A stretch of 64,000 nucleotides of DNA, from positions 818,198 through 882,197 of the forward strand of contig JAGYJG010000001.1 in the NCBI GenBank assembly GCA_018402155.1. Reading direction: 5' to 3'. The position numbers and the translations under genes are program-made. The notes below the pieces were generated by a model. That model did no database searches and had not been told where the DNA came from. It worked only from the letters and a program-made list of their open reading frames with translations. This document shows positions 28,587-36,565 of this stretch, one piece after another. Each line of letters begins with the position of its first letter. Position 1 is the first letter of the stretch. Origin of the DNA: Bacteroidia bacterium. GTDB taxonomy: Bacteria > Bacteroidota > Bacteroidia > NS11-12g > UBA9320.

Positions 28587-28829
28587 ATGTGGAAAGAAGA
28601 CAATAACGCGCTAGTTACAGAATTAAAATTCGCTGATTTTCAGCAAGCAATGAGATTTATGCAAGCCTGCATAGCAGACATAGATAAGCTAAATCACCAC
28701 CCAGAGTGGTGCAATGTGTATAGCACAGTAAATATACGACTTACAACACACGATGCAGGAAATACGATAACCGAAAAAGACCGCAAGCTTGCCGAAGTAA
28801 TTGAAAAAATATACAAGAAGTTTAGCTAA
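28587..28829 (+). CDS. 4a-hydroxytetrahydrobiopterin dehydratase (pterin carbinolamine dehydratase)
   Basis: An 80-residue enzyme that dehydrates the 4a-carbinolamine produced by aromatic amino acid hydroxylases, recycling tetrahydrobiopterin. The active-site block NHHPEWCNVYSTVNIRLTTH includes H37-H38 and H55, all family-conserved. At 80 residues it lacks some of the N-terminal segment of longer homologues (about 95-105). No aromatic amino acid hydroxylase lies in the window. The ATG abuts the stop of the peptidase gene with zero intervening bases. Confidence 0.93.
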   Translation: MWKEDNNALVTELKFADFQQAMRFMQACIADIDKLNHHPEWCNVYSTVNIRLTTHDAGNTITEKDRKLAEVIEKIYKKFS

Positions 28830-28893
28830 TGGTATTTACGTAAATCAAAATCTTAGCTCTACAAATTAGTTCATCTGTGCTATCCCTTTGCTA

Positions 28894-28913
28894 AGGGTAC
28901 TGATAAGTACCCT
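28894..28913. repeat. perfect 8-bp hairpin with GATA tetraloop
   Basis: AGGGTACT-GATA-AGTACCCT is a perfect inverted repeat followed on the plus strand by a run of seven A, not T. It sits 65 bases after the pterin dehydratase gene. It may be a U-less terminator or a protein-binding site. Confidence 0.55.
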
Positions 28914-29033
28914 AAAAAAAGTCTATGATAAAAGATTTTTTAATGAAAAGTTGGGTATTATTGCCAAGTAAAAAAAGTTATAGTCAACTAATTTATAAAG
29001 TGGCTAAAGAGATAATTAACTAATTGCTTTGAT

Positions 29034-29477
29034 ATGATTTTTTTAAATACGAAAAAATTTTATTTAATAATACTCTCACTAGTTTTATTTAGTTTCGGGA
29101 GTTTTGCACAGAGTCGATATATATCGGCAACAACAAAGAAGATTGTATTTTCGAGAGACGCTGGAGTATGCCAATGCTGCGGAGGTTCGGAATATCTAGA
29201 ATTTGATCATATAACTCCTTTTTCATGTGGAGGAAAAAACGGTGTCTCTAATATACAGTTACTTTGCCGAACATGCAACCGAAGTAAATCTAATAGTTGC
29301 TATTGTAAAGTGCACTCTAAAAAAGTTGGTATAAATTGTTGTCAAGGATCAACTAAAAATAAAAGTTCAAAATCATCCTCAACTCAGGCCAAACAATGCT
29401 CCGGGACTACAAAGAAGCAGTCGAGATGTAGAAATAGAACAACCGACTCTAGTGGGAGATGTCATCATCATCGTTAA
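29034..29477 (+). CDS. secreted HNH nuclease-like protein with C-terminal Cys-His module (DUF5763-like)
   Basis: A 147-residue protein with a clear signal peptide (hydrophobic 9-24, FGSFAQ cleavage near 25-26). Residues 34-86 form an HNH domain: C46-x2-C49 and C78-x2-C81 bind structural zinc, and D58-H59-I plus N73 and N82 make the catalytic beta-beta-alpha site. A low-complexity S/K/T linker follows. The C-terminus QCSGTTKKQSRCRNRT..GRCHHH (121-146) is a separate Cys/His module like DUF5763. Export of an HNH enzyme suggests extracellular or periplasmic DNA degradation, for nutrition or competition; this is inference. Preceded by an unusual hairpin, followed by a small unknown gene. Confidence 0.75.
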   Translation: MIFLNTKKFYLIILSLVLFSFGSFAQSRYISATTKKIVFSRDAGVCQCCGGSEYLEFDHITPFSCGGKNGVSNIQLLCRTCNRSKSNSCYCKVHSKKVGINCCQGSTKNKSSKSSSTQAKQCSGTTKKQSRCRNRTTDSSGRCHHHR

Positions 29478-29505
29478 CATAACTGATTAACAGGGAATTA
29501 TAATT

Positions 29506-29751
29506 ATGAATAGAAGTTTTTTATTTGCCATAGATACCAAAACAGAAGAAGTAATTGTATCTGAATCTCCGAAAGGTAGTGCTACAATAAATTTTATTGA
29601 ACGTATTAAGCGAAGTGATAATGATATGATTTTCAATGCTGTTCAAACTTTAACCAGCATAACCAAATCAACTAACTTTGACACAGTAATTTTCAAATTA
29701 ACGGATAAAGTGTGCCAAGCTATGTATCAAAAGCATAAAGAAAACCAATAG
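29506..29751 (+). CDS. small hypothetical protein
   Basis: An 81-residue soluble protein with no recognised family, no signal peptide and no membrane segment. Balanced charge, alternating strand and helix character. The ATG is 28 bases after the HNH gene, so it could be co-transcribed; a role as partner or immunity protein of the nuclease cannot be supported because the nuclease is exported and this protein is not. It may be unrelated. Confidence 0.5.
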   Translation: MNRSFLFAIDTKTEEVIVSESPKGSATINFIERIKRSDNDMIFNAVQTLTSITKSTNFDTVIFKLTDKVCQAMYQKHKENQ

Positions 29752-30035
29752 GCAATTCTAAAAGCTTAGTGCCATTGCAATTTTAAAAAACATCTGTCTG
29801 ATAGGCTCTTACAGCTGGAAGCTTATGTACTGACGGATAAATTGCTTTTAATGATTACGTATAAAAATAGTAAGCTATAAAAAATACATAAACTGCAAAT
29901 ACTGAAGATATATGAGAGGTAAAACAGAGCAGTCGTTGAGAGTATTATTTACAACTATTTAAGGTTGGTAAAAATACCCAGATGCCATGATTTTAAAAAA
30001 AGAACGTAACTTGCCATTCATTTGAAATAGCTAGA

Positions 30036-31358
30036 GTGGAGAATTGCGTAAAAATAGTTGTAGAGAACCCTACCCCTCGGCATGATTATATTTTCTCGCT
30101 GATTTTTAATCAGCTACTTGGAATCTCTTATTGTTACGTGTCTTCTAACAATGAAGCTCATATAAATTATACATCAGTCTCATTACGTGGCATACAGTGC
30201 GTACCACACGGTTTATTAGCTGAAAAAAATATACGTCTTAGCATTATTGATGAGGTTACTTTTGACCTTTGGCTAGAAACACCTTGTTTCTTTAGGACTG
30301 GAGACACTAGCCTTCCATTTGATCTATTTTCGGCAGCCTTTTTTTTGGTTTCTCGCTACGAAGAGTGGCTTCCCTATGAAGCTGATATACACAATCGTTT
30401 CCCAGCTACTGCAAGTCTTTTACACAAAAATAAACTATTAGAAGAGCCTATAGTTAATCAATGGGCATTAGCACTCAAGGACACTCTGCTATATGAGTAT
30501 CCAACTCTTATTTTCAATCCACGAAGATTTGAATACTTAAATACTTTGGATATAGACCAAGCTTGGAAATTCAAAGAAAAAGGTGCAGTTCGCAACATAT
30601 TAGGAAGTTTAAGTGACGTGGTACATGGCAGGCAGGAAAACATATTTGCTAGATGGCCAATAATCATGGGATTAAAACAAGACCCGTTTTTCGAAGTTTT
30701 TGATTGGCATAACTCAGTATGCTCAGAACTCAATATAGCCACTATTTTTTTTATCTTAGTGGGTGATTACGGAAAATTTGACAAGAATATACCGCATGAT
30801 AATTTACACTTTATAAAACTCATTCAACACTTACAAAAAAACGCCCAGATAGGCATACATCCATCTTACAGAAGCAATAGTAATTCAACTGCTCTGCCTA
30901 CTGAAATTCAAAGGCTAAAAAGTATTACAAATACCCCAATACACCTCTCAAGACAGCATTTTTTGATGCATAACATGCCACAAACTTATAGCAACTTGCT
31001 AGCTCATGGCATACAAGAAGACTACACAATGGGTTATAGCACTCATCTAGGTTTTAGGGCGGGTATAGCGGCCCCTTTTTTTTGGTACGATTTAGAAAAC
31101 AATAAGGCTACTGGGCTCAAAATAGTGCCTTTTTGTGCGATGGACATCACACCGCTGTATTACCGAAAGGAGACTCCACAAGAGGCAAAAAAAACACTTC
31201 GAAATTTACTGACTAAAACAGCTGAAGTAGGCGGTCATTTTGTGAGCTTATGGCACAATGAGAGCCTTAGTGAAACTGAGCGATGGAGAGGTTGGCGCTG
31301 CGTTTACAATGATATGCTAAAAGCTGTTAATGAGATATATAATCAAACGATACGATAG
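30036..31358 (+). CDS. DUF7033/polysaccharide deacetylase-like protein
   Basis: A 440-residue protein. The N-terminal DUF7033-type region has PFDLFSAAFFLVSRYEEWLP (94-113). The C-terminal part has the NodB-fold start NTLDIDQAWKF with D172 and D174, then a GIHPSYRS box (about 281-288) with a candidate metal histidine and FVSLWHNESL near the end. This is the common Bacteroidetes polysaccharide-deacetylase-related family, usually in cell-envelope carbohydrate loci, and a glycosyltransferase is indeed the convergent neighbour. Start is GTG; no better start lies nearby. Its last 16 bases overlap the end of the glycosyltransferase gene on the other strand. Confidence 0.78.
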   Translation: MENCVKIVVENPTPRHDYIFSLIFNQLLGISYCYVSSNNEAHINYTSVSLRGIQCVPHGLLAEKNIRLSIIDEVTFDLWLETPCFFRTGDTSLPFDLFSAAFFLVSRYEEWLPYEADIHNRFPATASLLHKNKLLEEPIVNQWALALKDTLLYEYPTLIFNPRRFEYLNTLDIDQAWKFKEKGAVRNILGSLSDVVHGRQENIFARWPIIMGLKQDPFFEVFDWHNSVCSELNIATIFFILVGDYGKFDKNIPHDNLHFIKLIQHLQKNAQIGIHPSYRSNSNSTALPTEIQRLKSITNTPIHLSRQHFLMHNMPQTYSNLLAHGIQEDYTMGYSTHLGFRAGIAAPFFWYDLENNKATGLKIVPFCAMDITPLYYRKETPQEAKKTLRNLLTKTAEVGGHFVSLWHNESLSETERWRGWRCVYNDMLKAVNEIYNQTIR

Positions 31359-32209
31359 TTTTGGTACTCTCCTACACGCCAACCGGTTAATTTTTCTATA
31401 GCGTAGAGTAGTTTTAGCTTTAGTCCAAATGATTTCACTTTAGGATCTCTATCAAATTTCCAATTCATTGAAGCAATACGCTCATGCATTACTTCAGGGT
31501 GTGTACCGTCAAAAGGTTTTATAGAGTCAATTTCTGTGTAGTCAAAATCTTTAGCTGCGTCAAATTTTTGGTCAATGTAAGCGTCATCGTGCCATAGCTT
31601 GTTGGCCTCTCGCAGTTTAGCCATTTGGTATTTTGGGTGTCTTACCCATCCGTAGTGATATATTTCTGCGTCTATAGCTTTTACCTTTAGTTTTTTACCC
31701 ACTTTTCTAAAACCTTGCGCATCTCTATAACTGCTTATGTTAGTGTCATTTTTTATTATGCGAATTTCTTTGCGATACCACGTGCGACTATCCCCCAAAT
31801 AGTCATAACTTCCATAGAAGTGAGTGTAGTTAAACAAGAGTCCATCCACATTTTTGTCAGCTTTGTATACTTTCATTTGTTCCAGTATCTCAGCGTGGTA
31901 CTTCTCGTGTACACACTCATCACCTTGTATATAAAAACACCAATCAGCTTTTTTATTAACTGCACTAAGTGCTTTATTGGTTTCGTCGGCTAATACTTTT
32001 CCTCCTTGGCGAAGTGTATCGTCCCAGTGAGTGTCTATTATTCTTATTTTTGGGCCAAGGGATACGATTAACTCGCGGGTTTTATCCTGCCCTGCTCCTA
32101 CTGCTACTACCATTTCGTCTACTACAGGCAGCACAGATAGTATAGCCTCTCTTATTGGGTAGTCTAGCTTAATAGCGTTTCGGATAAATGTAAAACCTGA
32201 CACAAACAC
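31343..32209 (-). CDS. family 2-type glycosyltransferase
   Basis: A 288-residue cytoplasmic or membrane-associated transferase. It opens with VSGFTFIRNAIKLDYPIREAI, the usual GT2 start, has VVDEMVVAVGAGQDKTRELI for nucleotide-sugar binding, and WCFYIQGDECVHEKY (about 90-104), where GDE takes the DxD metal-binding position. The acceptor is unknown. Start is GTG with minus-strand TAACTTTG 4 bases before it. Tail-to-tail overlap of 16 bases with the DUF7033 gene. Confidence 0.82.
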   Translation of the reverse strand: MFVSGFTFIRNAIKLDYPIREAILSVLPVVDEMVVAVGAGQDKTRELIVSLGPKIRIIDTHWDDTLRQGGKVLADETNKALSAVNKKADWCFYIQGDECVHEKYHAEILEQMKVYKADKNVDGLLFNYTHFYGSYDYLGDSRTWYRKEIRIIKNDTNISSYRDAQGFRKVGKKLKVKAIDAEIYHYGWVRHPKYQMAKLREANKLWHDDAYIDQKFDAAKDFDYTEIDSIKPFDGTHPEVMHERIASMNWKFDRDPKVKSFGLKLKLLYAIEKLTGWRVGEYQNYRIV

Positions 32210-32213
32210 ACTG

Positions 32214-32221
32214 CAAAGTTA
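32214..32221 (-). promoter_or_regulatory. -7 element 4 bases before the glycosyltransferase start
   Basis: Minus-strand TAACTTTG followed by CAGT and the GTG start. It supports the GTG and predicts a leaderless mRNA. Confidence 0.48.
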
Positions 32222-32551
32222 TGAACCTAAGCTTGATAATTAAAGTATAGTTAGTTTTAGAAGACTCTATTTATTGTGATGGTTGATTTATTTTTTAAAA
32301 ACTAATTTTTTGAGGTGTGAAGTTTTATTGTATGGTGTGTAATGGTATGCAATAACCCATTGGCTATTTTTTGGACTGTAATCTTATAGAAAACCTAATT
32401 TCGGTCGTAAAACAATTGATATATATATAGATGCTTAATTTTCATTATTTGCGTACAAAAATTCAAGAATAAATGGTAAACAAATTAATACAAGCAACGA
32501 AACAGGGCAAAAAAGCGATGCTTCTGTTTAGATAAAAAGACTGGATAGTAG

Positions 32552-32581
32552 TTCGCAAGTTCGGTGTTCGTATTACCTTCG
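32552..32581 (+). promoter_or_regulatory. promoter of the aminoacyl-histidine dipeptidase gene
   Basis: TTCG (32552-32555), an 18-base spacer, then TACCTTCG (32574-32581), both T-to-C variants of the TTTG/TAnnTTTG consensus. The ATG begins 5 bases later. Confidence 0.45.
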
Positions 32582-32586
32582 CACCT

Positions 32587-34029
32587 ATGAATGTAAGAGA
32601 TCTAGAGCCAAAGACCGTTTGGAATCATTTTGCGGACCTAAATGCTGTGCCGCGTCTTAGTAAAAAGGAAGAACGTGTCATTAAATTTATGCAAGATTTT
32701 GGAACTAAGCTTGGATTTTATACCTATACCGATGCAGCTGGAAATGTAATTATCAAAAAGCCAGCCACTGCAGGAATGGAGGATAAACAAACCGTTATTA
32801 TTCAAAGTCACTTGGACATGGTGCATCAAAAAAATGCCGATACTCTTTTTGATTTTGATACACAAGGAATTGAGATGGTTGTTGATGGTGATTGGGTAAG
32901 AGCTAAAGGTACTACCCTAGGCGCAGACAATGGACTTGGAGTAGCAGCTATAATGGCTATACTCAGTTCTACTGACGTAGCTCACCCTGCCATAGAAGCG
33001 CTATTTACCATAGATGAAGAAACTGGTATGACTGGCGCTAAAGAGTTGGAAAAAGGTATTTTGAACGGAACTATTTTACTCAATCTAGATACCGAAGACG
33101 ATGATGAATTTAGCATAGGATGCGCAGGAGGTATAGATACTAATACGCACTACAACTACTCAGAAGAAGCTGTGCTCAGTGGCTCTCAAACATATAAAAT
33201 AACTGTAAATGGACTAAACGGAGGACATAGTGGCGTGCAGATAAATGAAGAGCTGGGCAATGCCAATAAAATTATGAATCGCCTGATGTATAACTGCCAA
33301 GAGCATCAACTTCAAATAGTGGAAGTAAACGGCGGAAGTCTAAGAAATGCTATACCTAGAGAAAGTTTTGCGACTATAGCTGCGCTTCCAAGTTTTTTAG
33401 ATGAATTTGAACAACGAGTAATAGCATTAAAGCTAGAATATAATGTGCAAGATGCCGATCTTTCTATTCATATTGAGGCTACATCTCACGCAAATAAAGC
33501 CATGAGCTTGGCCGATACTCAAAAAGTGACTACCACTTTGTATGCTGTACATAATGGTGTTTTCAGATACAGTAGGACTATAGACGGATTGGTTGAAACA
33601 TCGTCGTCCTTAGCACGAGTTATTATAAAAGACGGGGAGTTTGTAACTCAAAGTCTACAACGTAGCTCTGTAGAAAGTGGAAAAAAGGATGTCGCAAATA
33701 CTGTTGCAGCTCCTTTTAGGCTGATGAATTGTGACGTGGTACAAGAAGGGGACTACCCATCTTGGACTCCAAATCCCAACTCTCCTATTTTAGACATTTT
33801 AGTAGCTAAATATAAAGCACTTTTCAACAATGAGATGCCAAAAGTTATGGCAATACACGCCGGATTAGAATGCGGTTTGCTCGGAGAACGCTATCCAGGT
33901 TTAGATATGGTCAGTTTTGGCCCTACCATAAAAGGAGCACACAGTCCAGACGAGCGTTGCGGGATAAAATCAACTCAAAAGTTTTGGCGTTTTTTGAAAG
34001 AAATATTGGCAAATATACCAAGTAAATAG
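32587..34029 (+). CDS. pepD: aminoacyl-histidine dipeptidase (M20 family)
   Basis: A 480-residue cytosolic metallopeptidase that cleaves X-His dipeptides such as carnosine. The M20 motifs are present: H75-L-D77 (first metal), GADNGLG with D114 (bridging), DEETG with E144/E145 (catalytic base and metal), the LNLDTEDDDE ligand (about 166-175) and a C-terminal histidine in GPTIKGAHSPDE. The lid domain lies between about 190 and 380. Normal length. Monocistronic with a nearly leaderless promoter. Confidence 0.93.
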   Translation: MNVRDLEPKTVWNHFADLNAVPRLSKKEERVIKFMQDFGTKLGFYTYTDAAGNVIIKKPATAGMEDKQTVIIQSHLDMVHQKNADTLFDFDTQGIEMVVDGDWVRAKGTTLGADNGLGVAAIMAILSSTDVAHPAIEALFTIDEETGMTGAKELEKGILNGTILLNLDTEDDDEFSIGCAGGIDTNTHYNYSEEAVLSGSQTYKITVNGLNGGHSGVQINEELGNANKIMNRLMYNCQEHQLQIVEVNGGSLRNAIPRESFATIAALPSFLDEFEQRVIALKLEYNVQDADLSIHIEATSHANKAMSLADTQKVTTTLYAVHNGVFRYSRTIDGLVETSSSLARVIIKDGEFVTQSLQRSSVESGKKDVANTVAAPFRLMNCDVVQEGDYPSWTPNPNSPILDILVAKYKALFNNEMPKVMAIHAGLECGLLGERYPGLDMVSFGPTIKGAHSPDERCGIKSTQKFWRFLKEILANIPSK

Positions 34030-34215
34030 TCCATGCTTTATCCAGTGATTTCGATAATCTTGCAACAGTATAAACACAATAACTAGTGTGATGCTTTTTT
34101 TTCTCCACCTAAAATGAATGAAGAAATAATAGTTACCCAAACCAATAAATCCACTTTTAGTATCATTGTTATATAAAAATATTTTTTAATACTAATTTAA
34201 AGTAAAGTTAAAAAC

Positions 34216-34914
34216 ATGAAAAAAATAACATTTTGCCTAATAGTTTTACTAGGAATAACTCAAGGATGTAAAACTATAATGACAACAGAAGGGAAAAAAA
34301 TAAAGCCGTTTAGAGGGATTATACTGTACGATGTAAAAGTAGAACAAAAATCTGATAGCAGTTTTGAAAAAAATAAGCAAGCACTATATGGCACAGAAAT
34401 GCGTCTTACAGTTTTCAAAAATGGAAATCTTCAGCGCCAGTATAGCGGGGCGTCTTCTACTGGATTTTCAATGTACTATATTGATATAAAAAACCAGGAA
34501 ATTTTGAAAAAATACAATAATTCTGACTCTCTGTATGTACACCCGAGCTCAGTTCAGAACATACGAAAAATTAGTGATTTACGAGGAGAAAAACTAGTAC
34601 AGAGCGTTCTAGACTACGAATTGAAAGAGATAGCAATAACCGCACAAGAGGCACCAAGCAGATTGAGTGCCGGGCGATACTTTACTATAAAGTATTGGTA
34701 CACCGATGCTTTGAAAATTGACAAAACCAACTATGCTGGCGTAAATGATGATTTATTAGGCTATTTTATGAATAAAGCTGATGGCTCTATTTACCTGAAA
34801 TATGAGATAGATTATTTCACGTATAAAGTGACCTATACCGCTAGGGAAATAGCGCCAGGTACATACGAAAAAACGAAGGAAATGTTGGAAGAATCTCCTA
34901 GGATTTTAAACTAA
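34216..34914 (+). CDS. hypothetical lipoprotein
   Basis: A 232-residue protein with a lipoprotein signal: hydrophobic 4-15 and lipobox GITQGC with C18. The rest is predominantly beta with alternating hydrophobic residues, for example GIILYDVKVEQKSD and YLKYEIDYFTYKVTYTA, and may resemble the GLPGLI/DUF4412-type periplasmic folds, but I cannot assign it. Its stop overlaps the end of the DUF6495 gene on the other strand by 4 bases. Confidence 0.7.
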   Translation: MKKITFCLIVLLGITQGCKTIMTTEGKKIKPFRGIILYDVKVEQKSDSSFEKNKQALYGTEMRLTVFKNGNLQRQYSGASSTGFSMYYIDIKNQEILKKYNNSDSLYVHPSSVQNIRKISDLRGEKLVQSVLDYELKEIAITAQEAPSRLSAGRYFTIKYWYTDALKIDKTNYAGVNDDLLGYFMNKADGSIYLKYEIDYFTYKVTYTAREIAPGTYEKTKEMLEESPRILN

Positions 34915-35309
34915 AACAGTCGTTCAAAATCTGCACCATCACTAATGGTGCACCCGTCTTTTATCATCATAAACATCTCGTATTCTCTTGTATTTTTATA
35001 TTCTTTTTGAGCAGTATATAGCTCAGTAGCACTTTCTCCTTTTACTATTTTTTTTAGCTCTATATTCTCATTTCCTAGTTTGAAGTAATATGCTGTTTTA
35101 TCTTCTATCTTATTTAGATACTTCGTACTCCGCAGTATACTCTCCCAAACCACATCGCTAAACTGATTAATAATTTCTTCTACATTCACTGGCTCGTTTT
35201 CTTTTAACGAAATCCAATCCTGCGCTGTGATTCCATTGACAACTAAAAAATCAACGAATTCTTTTTCAAGCTCTAGTAATTCTTCTTTTGAAAGTCTCTG
35301 ATATTTCAT
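34911..35309 (-). CDS. DUF6495 family protein
   Basis: A 132-residue cytoplasmic protein. The start MKYQRLSKEELLELEKEFVDFLVVNGI and the middle INQFSDVVWESILRSTKYL match the DUF6495 family of Bacteroidetes, which has no known function. Acidic, probably alpha-helical at the N-terminus. The convergent 4-base overlap with the lipoprotein gene leaves no room for a terminator between them. Confidence 0.75.
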   Translation of the reverse strand: MKYQRLSKEELLELEKEFVDFLVVNGITAQDWISLKENEPVNVEEIINQFSDVVWESILRSTKYLNKIEDKTAYYFKLGNENIELKKIVKGESATELYTAQKEYKNTREYEMFMMIKDGCTISDGADFERLF

Positions 35310-35370
35310 GACCTTACAAAGGTAGGAATTAGACAGTATTAACTGTTTATAGGATTTTTACTCTACAGGT

Positions 35371-35401
35371 TTTGATACTCTTTCTTTGGTACTTACTTTT
35401 G
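35371..35401 (+). promoter_or_regulatory. consensus Bacteroidetes promoter of the FKBP gene
   Basis: TTTG (35371-35374), a 19-base spacer, then TACTTTTG (35394-35401): a full match to TTTG-N19-TAnnTTTG. The ATG follows after 5 bases, so transcription should start at or within a base or two of the start codon. Confidence 0.65.
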
Positions 35402-35406
35402 CCTCA

Positions 35407-35898
35407 ATGAAAATAGGAAAAGACACCGTTGTAGGTGTAAATTACGAATTGGATGTAGACGGACAAAAACTAGATGCATCAGGAGACACTCCACTTACCT
35501 ACCTTCATGGTCATGGTATGATGATACCTGGCTTTGAGAGCAGACTTGAGGGCCTAAGTATTGGCGAAAATTACGACTTTATGGTGCCAGCTATCGAAGG
35601 GTACGGTGAGTTTAATGAAAACGCTATTGCTGAATTAGAAAAAGAGATTTTTTTGATAGATGGGAACATGAGTACCGAAGTGTTTGAAGGAGCGCAATTG
35701 CAATTAACAAACCAAGACGGGCAACCAATGGTAGGTGTAGTTAAATCAATAAGTGACGATAAGGTCACCATGGATTTTAACCACCAGCTTGCAGGAAAAG
35801 ATCTTCATTTTACAGGTTCTATAGCAGAAATCAGAAAAGCTACGTCAGAAGAAATAGAGCACGGCCACGTACACGGACCAGGTGGACACCAGCATTAA
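35407..35898 (+). CDS. SlyD-like FKBP-type peptidyl-prolyl isomerase
   Basis: A 163-residue cytoplasmic prolyl isomerase/chaperone. The FKBP core (GVNYELDVDGQKLD, TYLHGHGMMIPGFESRLEGL) is interrupted by an insert-in-flap domain (about residues 65-125), as in SlyD, and then resumes with DFNHQLAGKDLHFTGSI. The C-terminus ends with a His-rich tail (EHGHVHGPGGHQH) likely to bind nickel or other metals. I choose the ATG at 35407; an in-frame TTG at 35386 would overlap the promoter element. A good terminator follows. Confidence 0.93.
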   Translation: MKIGKDTVVGVNYELDVDGQKLDASGDTPLTYLHGHGMMIPGFESRLEGLSIGENYDFMVPAIEGYGEFNENAIAELEKEIFLIDGNMSTEVFEGAQLQLTNQDGQPMVGVVKSISDDKVTMDFNHQLAGKDLHFTGSIAEIRKATSEEIEHGHVHGPGGHQH

Positions 35899-35919
35899 TA
35901 GACACGATAGTATCAGATT

Positions 35920-35953
35920 AAAGTCGCATTTGTAAACAATTGCGACTTTTTTA
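35920..35953 (+). terminator. intrinsic terminator after the FKBP gene
   Basis: A perfect 9-bp stem (AAAGTCGCA with TGCGACTTT), a 12-base loop, then TTTA, so the T-run continues through the stem. It also serves the convergent CAP gene end at 35971. Confidence 0.75.
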
Positions 35954-35970
35954 TTGGCCACTTTGTTGTG

Positions 35971-36540
35971 CTAATCTATGCGAGCAAATACTTGTGTTGC
36001 TGTTATTGAATAAGTCGTTGAATTAAAATAGGCAGCTATAGCAGAAATTTGAAAACCCTCATACAGCATATTTGTATTATGAACGCTACTTTGTCTCCAG
36101 GAGTTGAACATATAGGTGGCTGCTTCTTCATACGTATAGGCAACACTTCTGATTGTCTTGCCATTTTCATCGTAATTTGTAGTTAGTTTTAAAACAATAC
36201 ATCTTGCTATATTTTCTCCCACGGCATATTGTTTAGTATCTAAGTAGTAAACAAGTCTCTTTTGTACACTTGCTTTTTCTGCGGTAGGTTGGTCGTGGCT
36301 CAGTTGTTTTTCTTCGGCTAAAAAATCAGTTTGGTCTTTTGCCACTTTATAGATTACAGAGTTATGAAACAATGGCTCTAATGCATTTTGCTTTCGGTAT
36401 GTATTTACTTTTTCAAACAGAGCTTTTTCAAATTTTTTGGGATCAAAGTTTTTTACATCAATTGTATCATTAGGTTGATTTGCTATCGCTACTAACACCA
36501 ATCCCCAAGAAAGTATACTACATATTACGATTCGTTTCAT
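35971..36540 (-). CDS. exported CAP (SCP/PR-1) domain protein
   Basis: A 189-residue secreted or periplasmic protein with a signal peptide (hydrophobic 5-20). The CAP domain runs from about 30 to 189: KALFEKVNTYRKQNALEPL, the VAKDQTDFLAEEKQLSHDQ helix, YAVGENIARC and YMFNSWRQSSVHNTNML near the end. The conserved His/Glu cavity residues (SHD, GEN, HNTNML) can be seen. Bacterial CAP proteins have no single function. It follows DUF389 by 25 bases on the same strand. Confidence 0.85.
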   Translation of the reverse strand: MKRIVICSILSWGLVLVAIANQPNDTIDVKNFDPKKFEKALFEKVNTYRKQNALEPLFHNSVIYKVAKDQTDFLAEEKQLSHDQPTAEKASVQKRLVYYLDTKQYAVGENIARCIVLKLTTNYDENGKTIRSVAYTYEEAATYMFNSWRQSSVHNTNMLYEGFQISAIAAYFNSTTYSITATQVFARID

Positions 36541-36565
36541 TTCGTTACTCGTACAATTTTAGTGC

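Larger units (their letters stand above)
32210..32586. other. 377-base divergent intergenic region
   Basis: No gene or RNA recognised. It holds the minus-strand element TAACTTTG (32214-32221) for the glycosyltransferase at one end and TACCTTCG (32574-32581) for the dipeptidase at the other. The middle is AT-rich with short TA runs (for example 32420-32429) and no strong hairpin. Confidence 0.6.
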
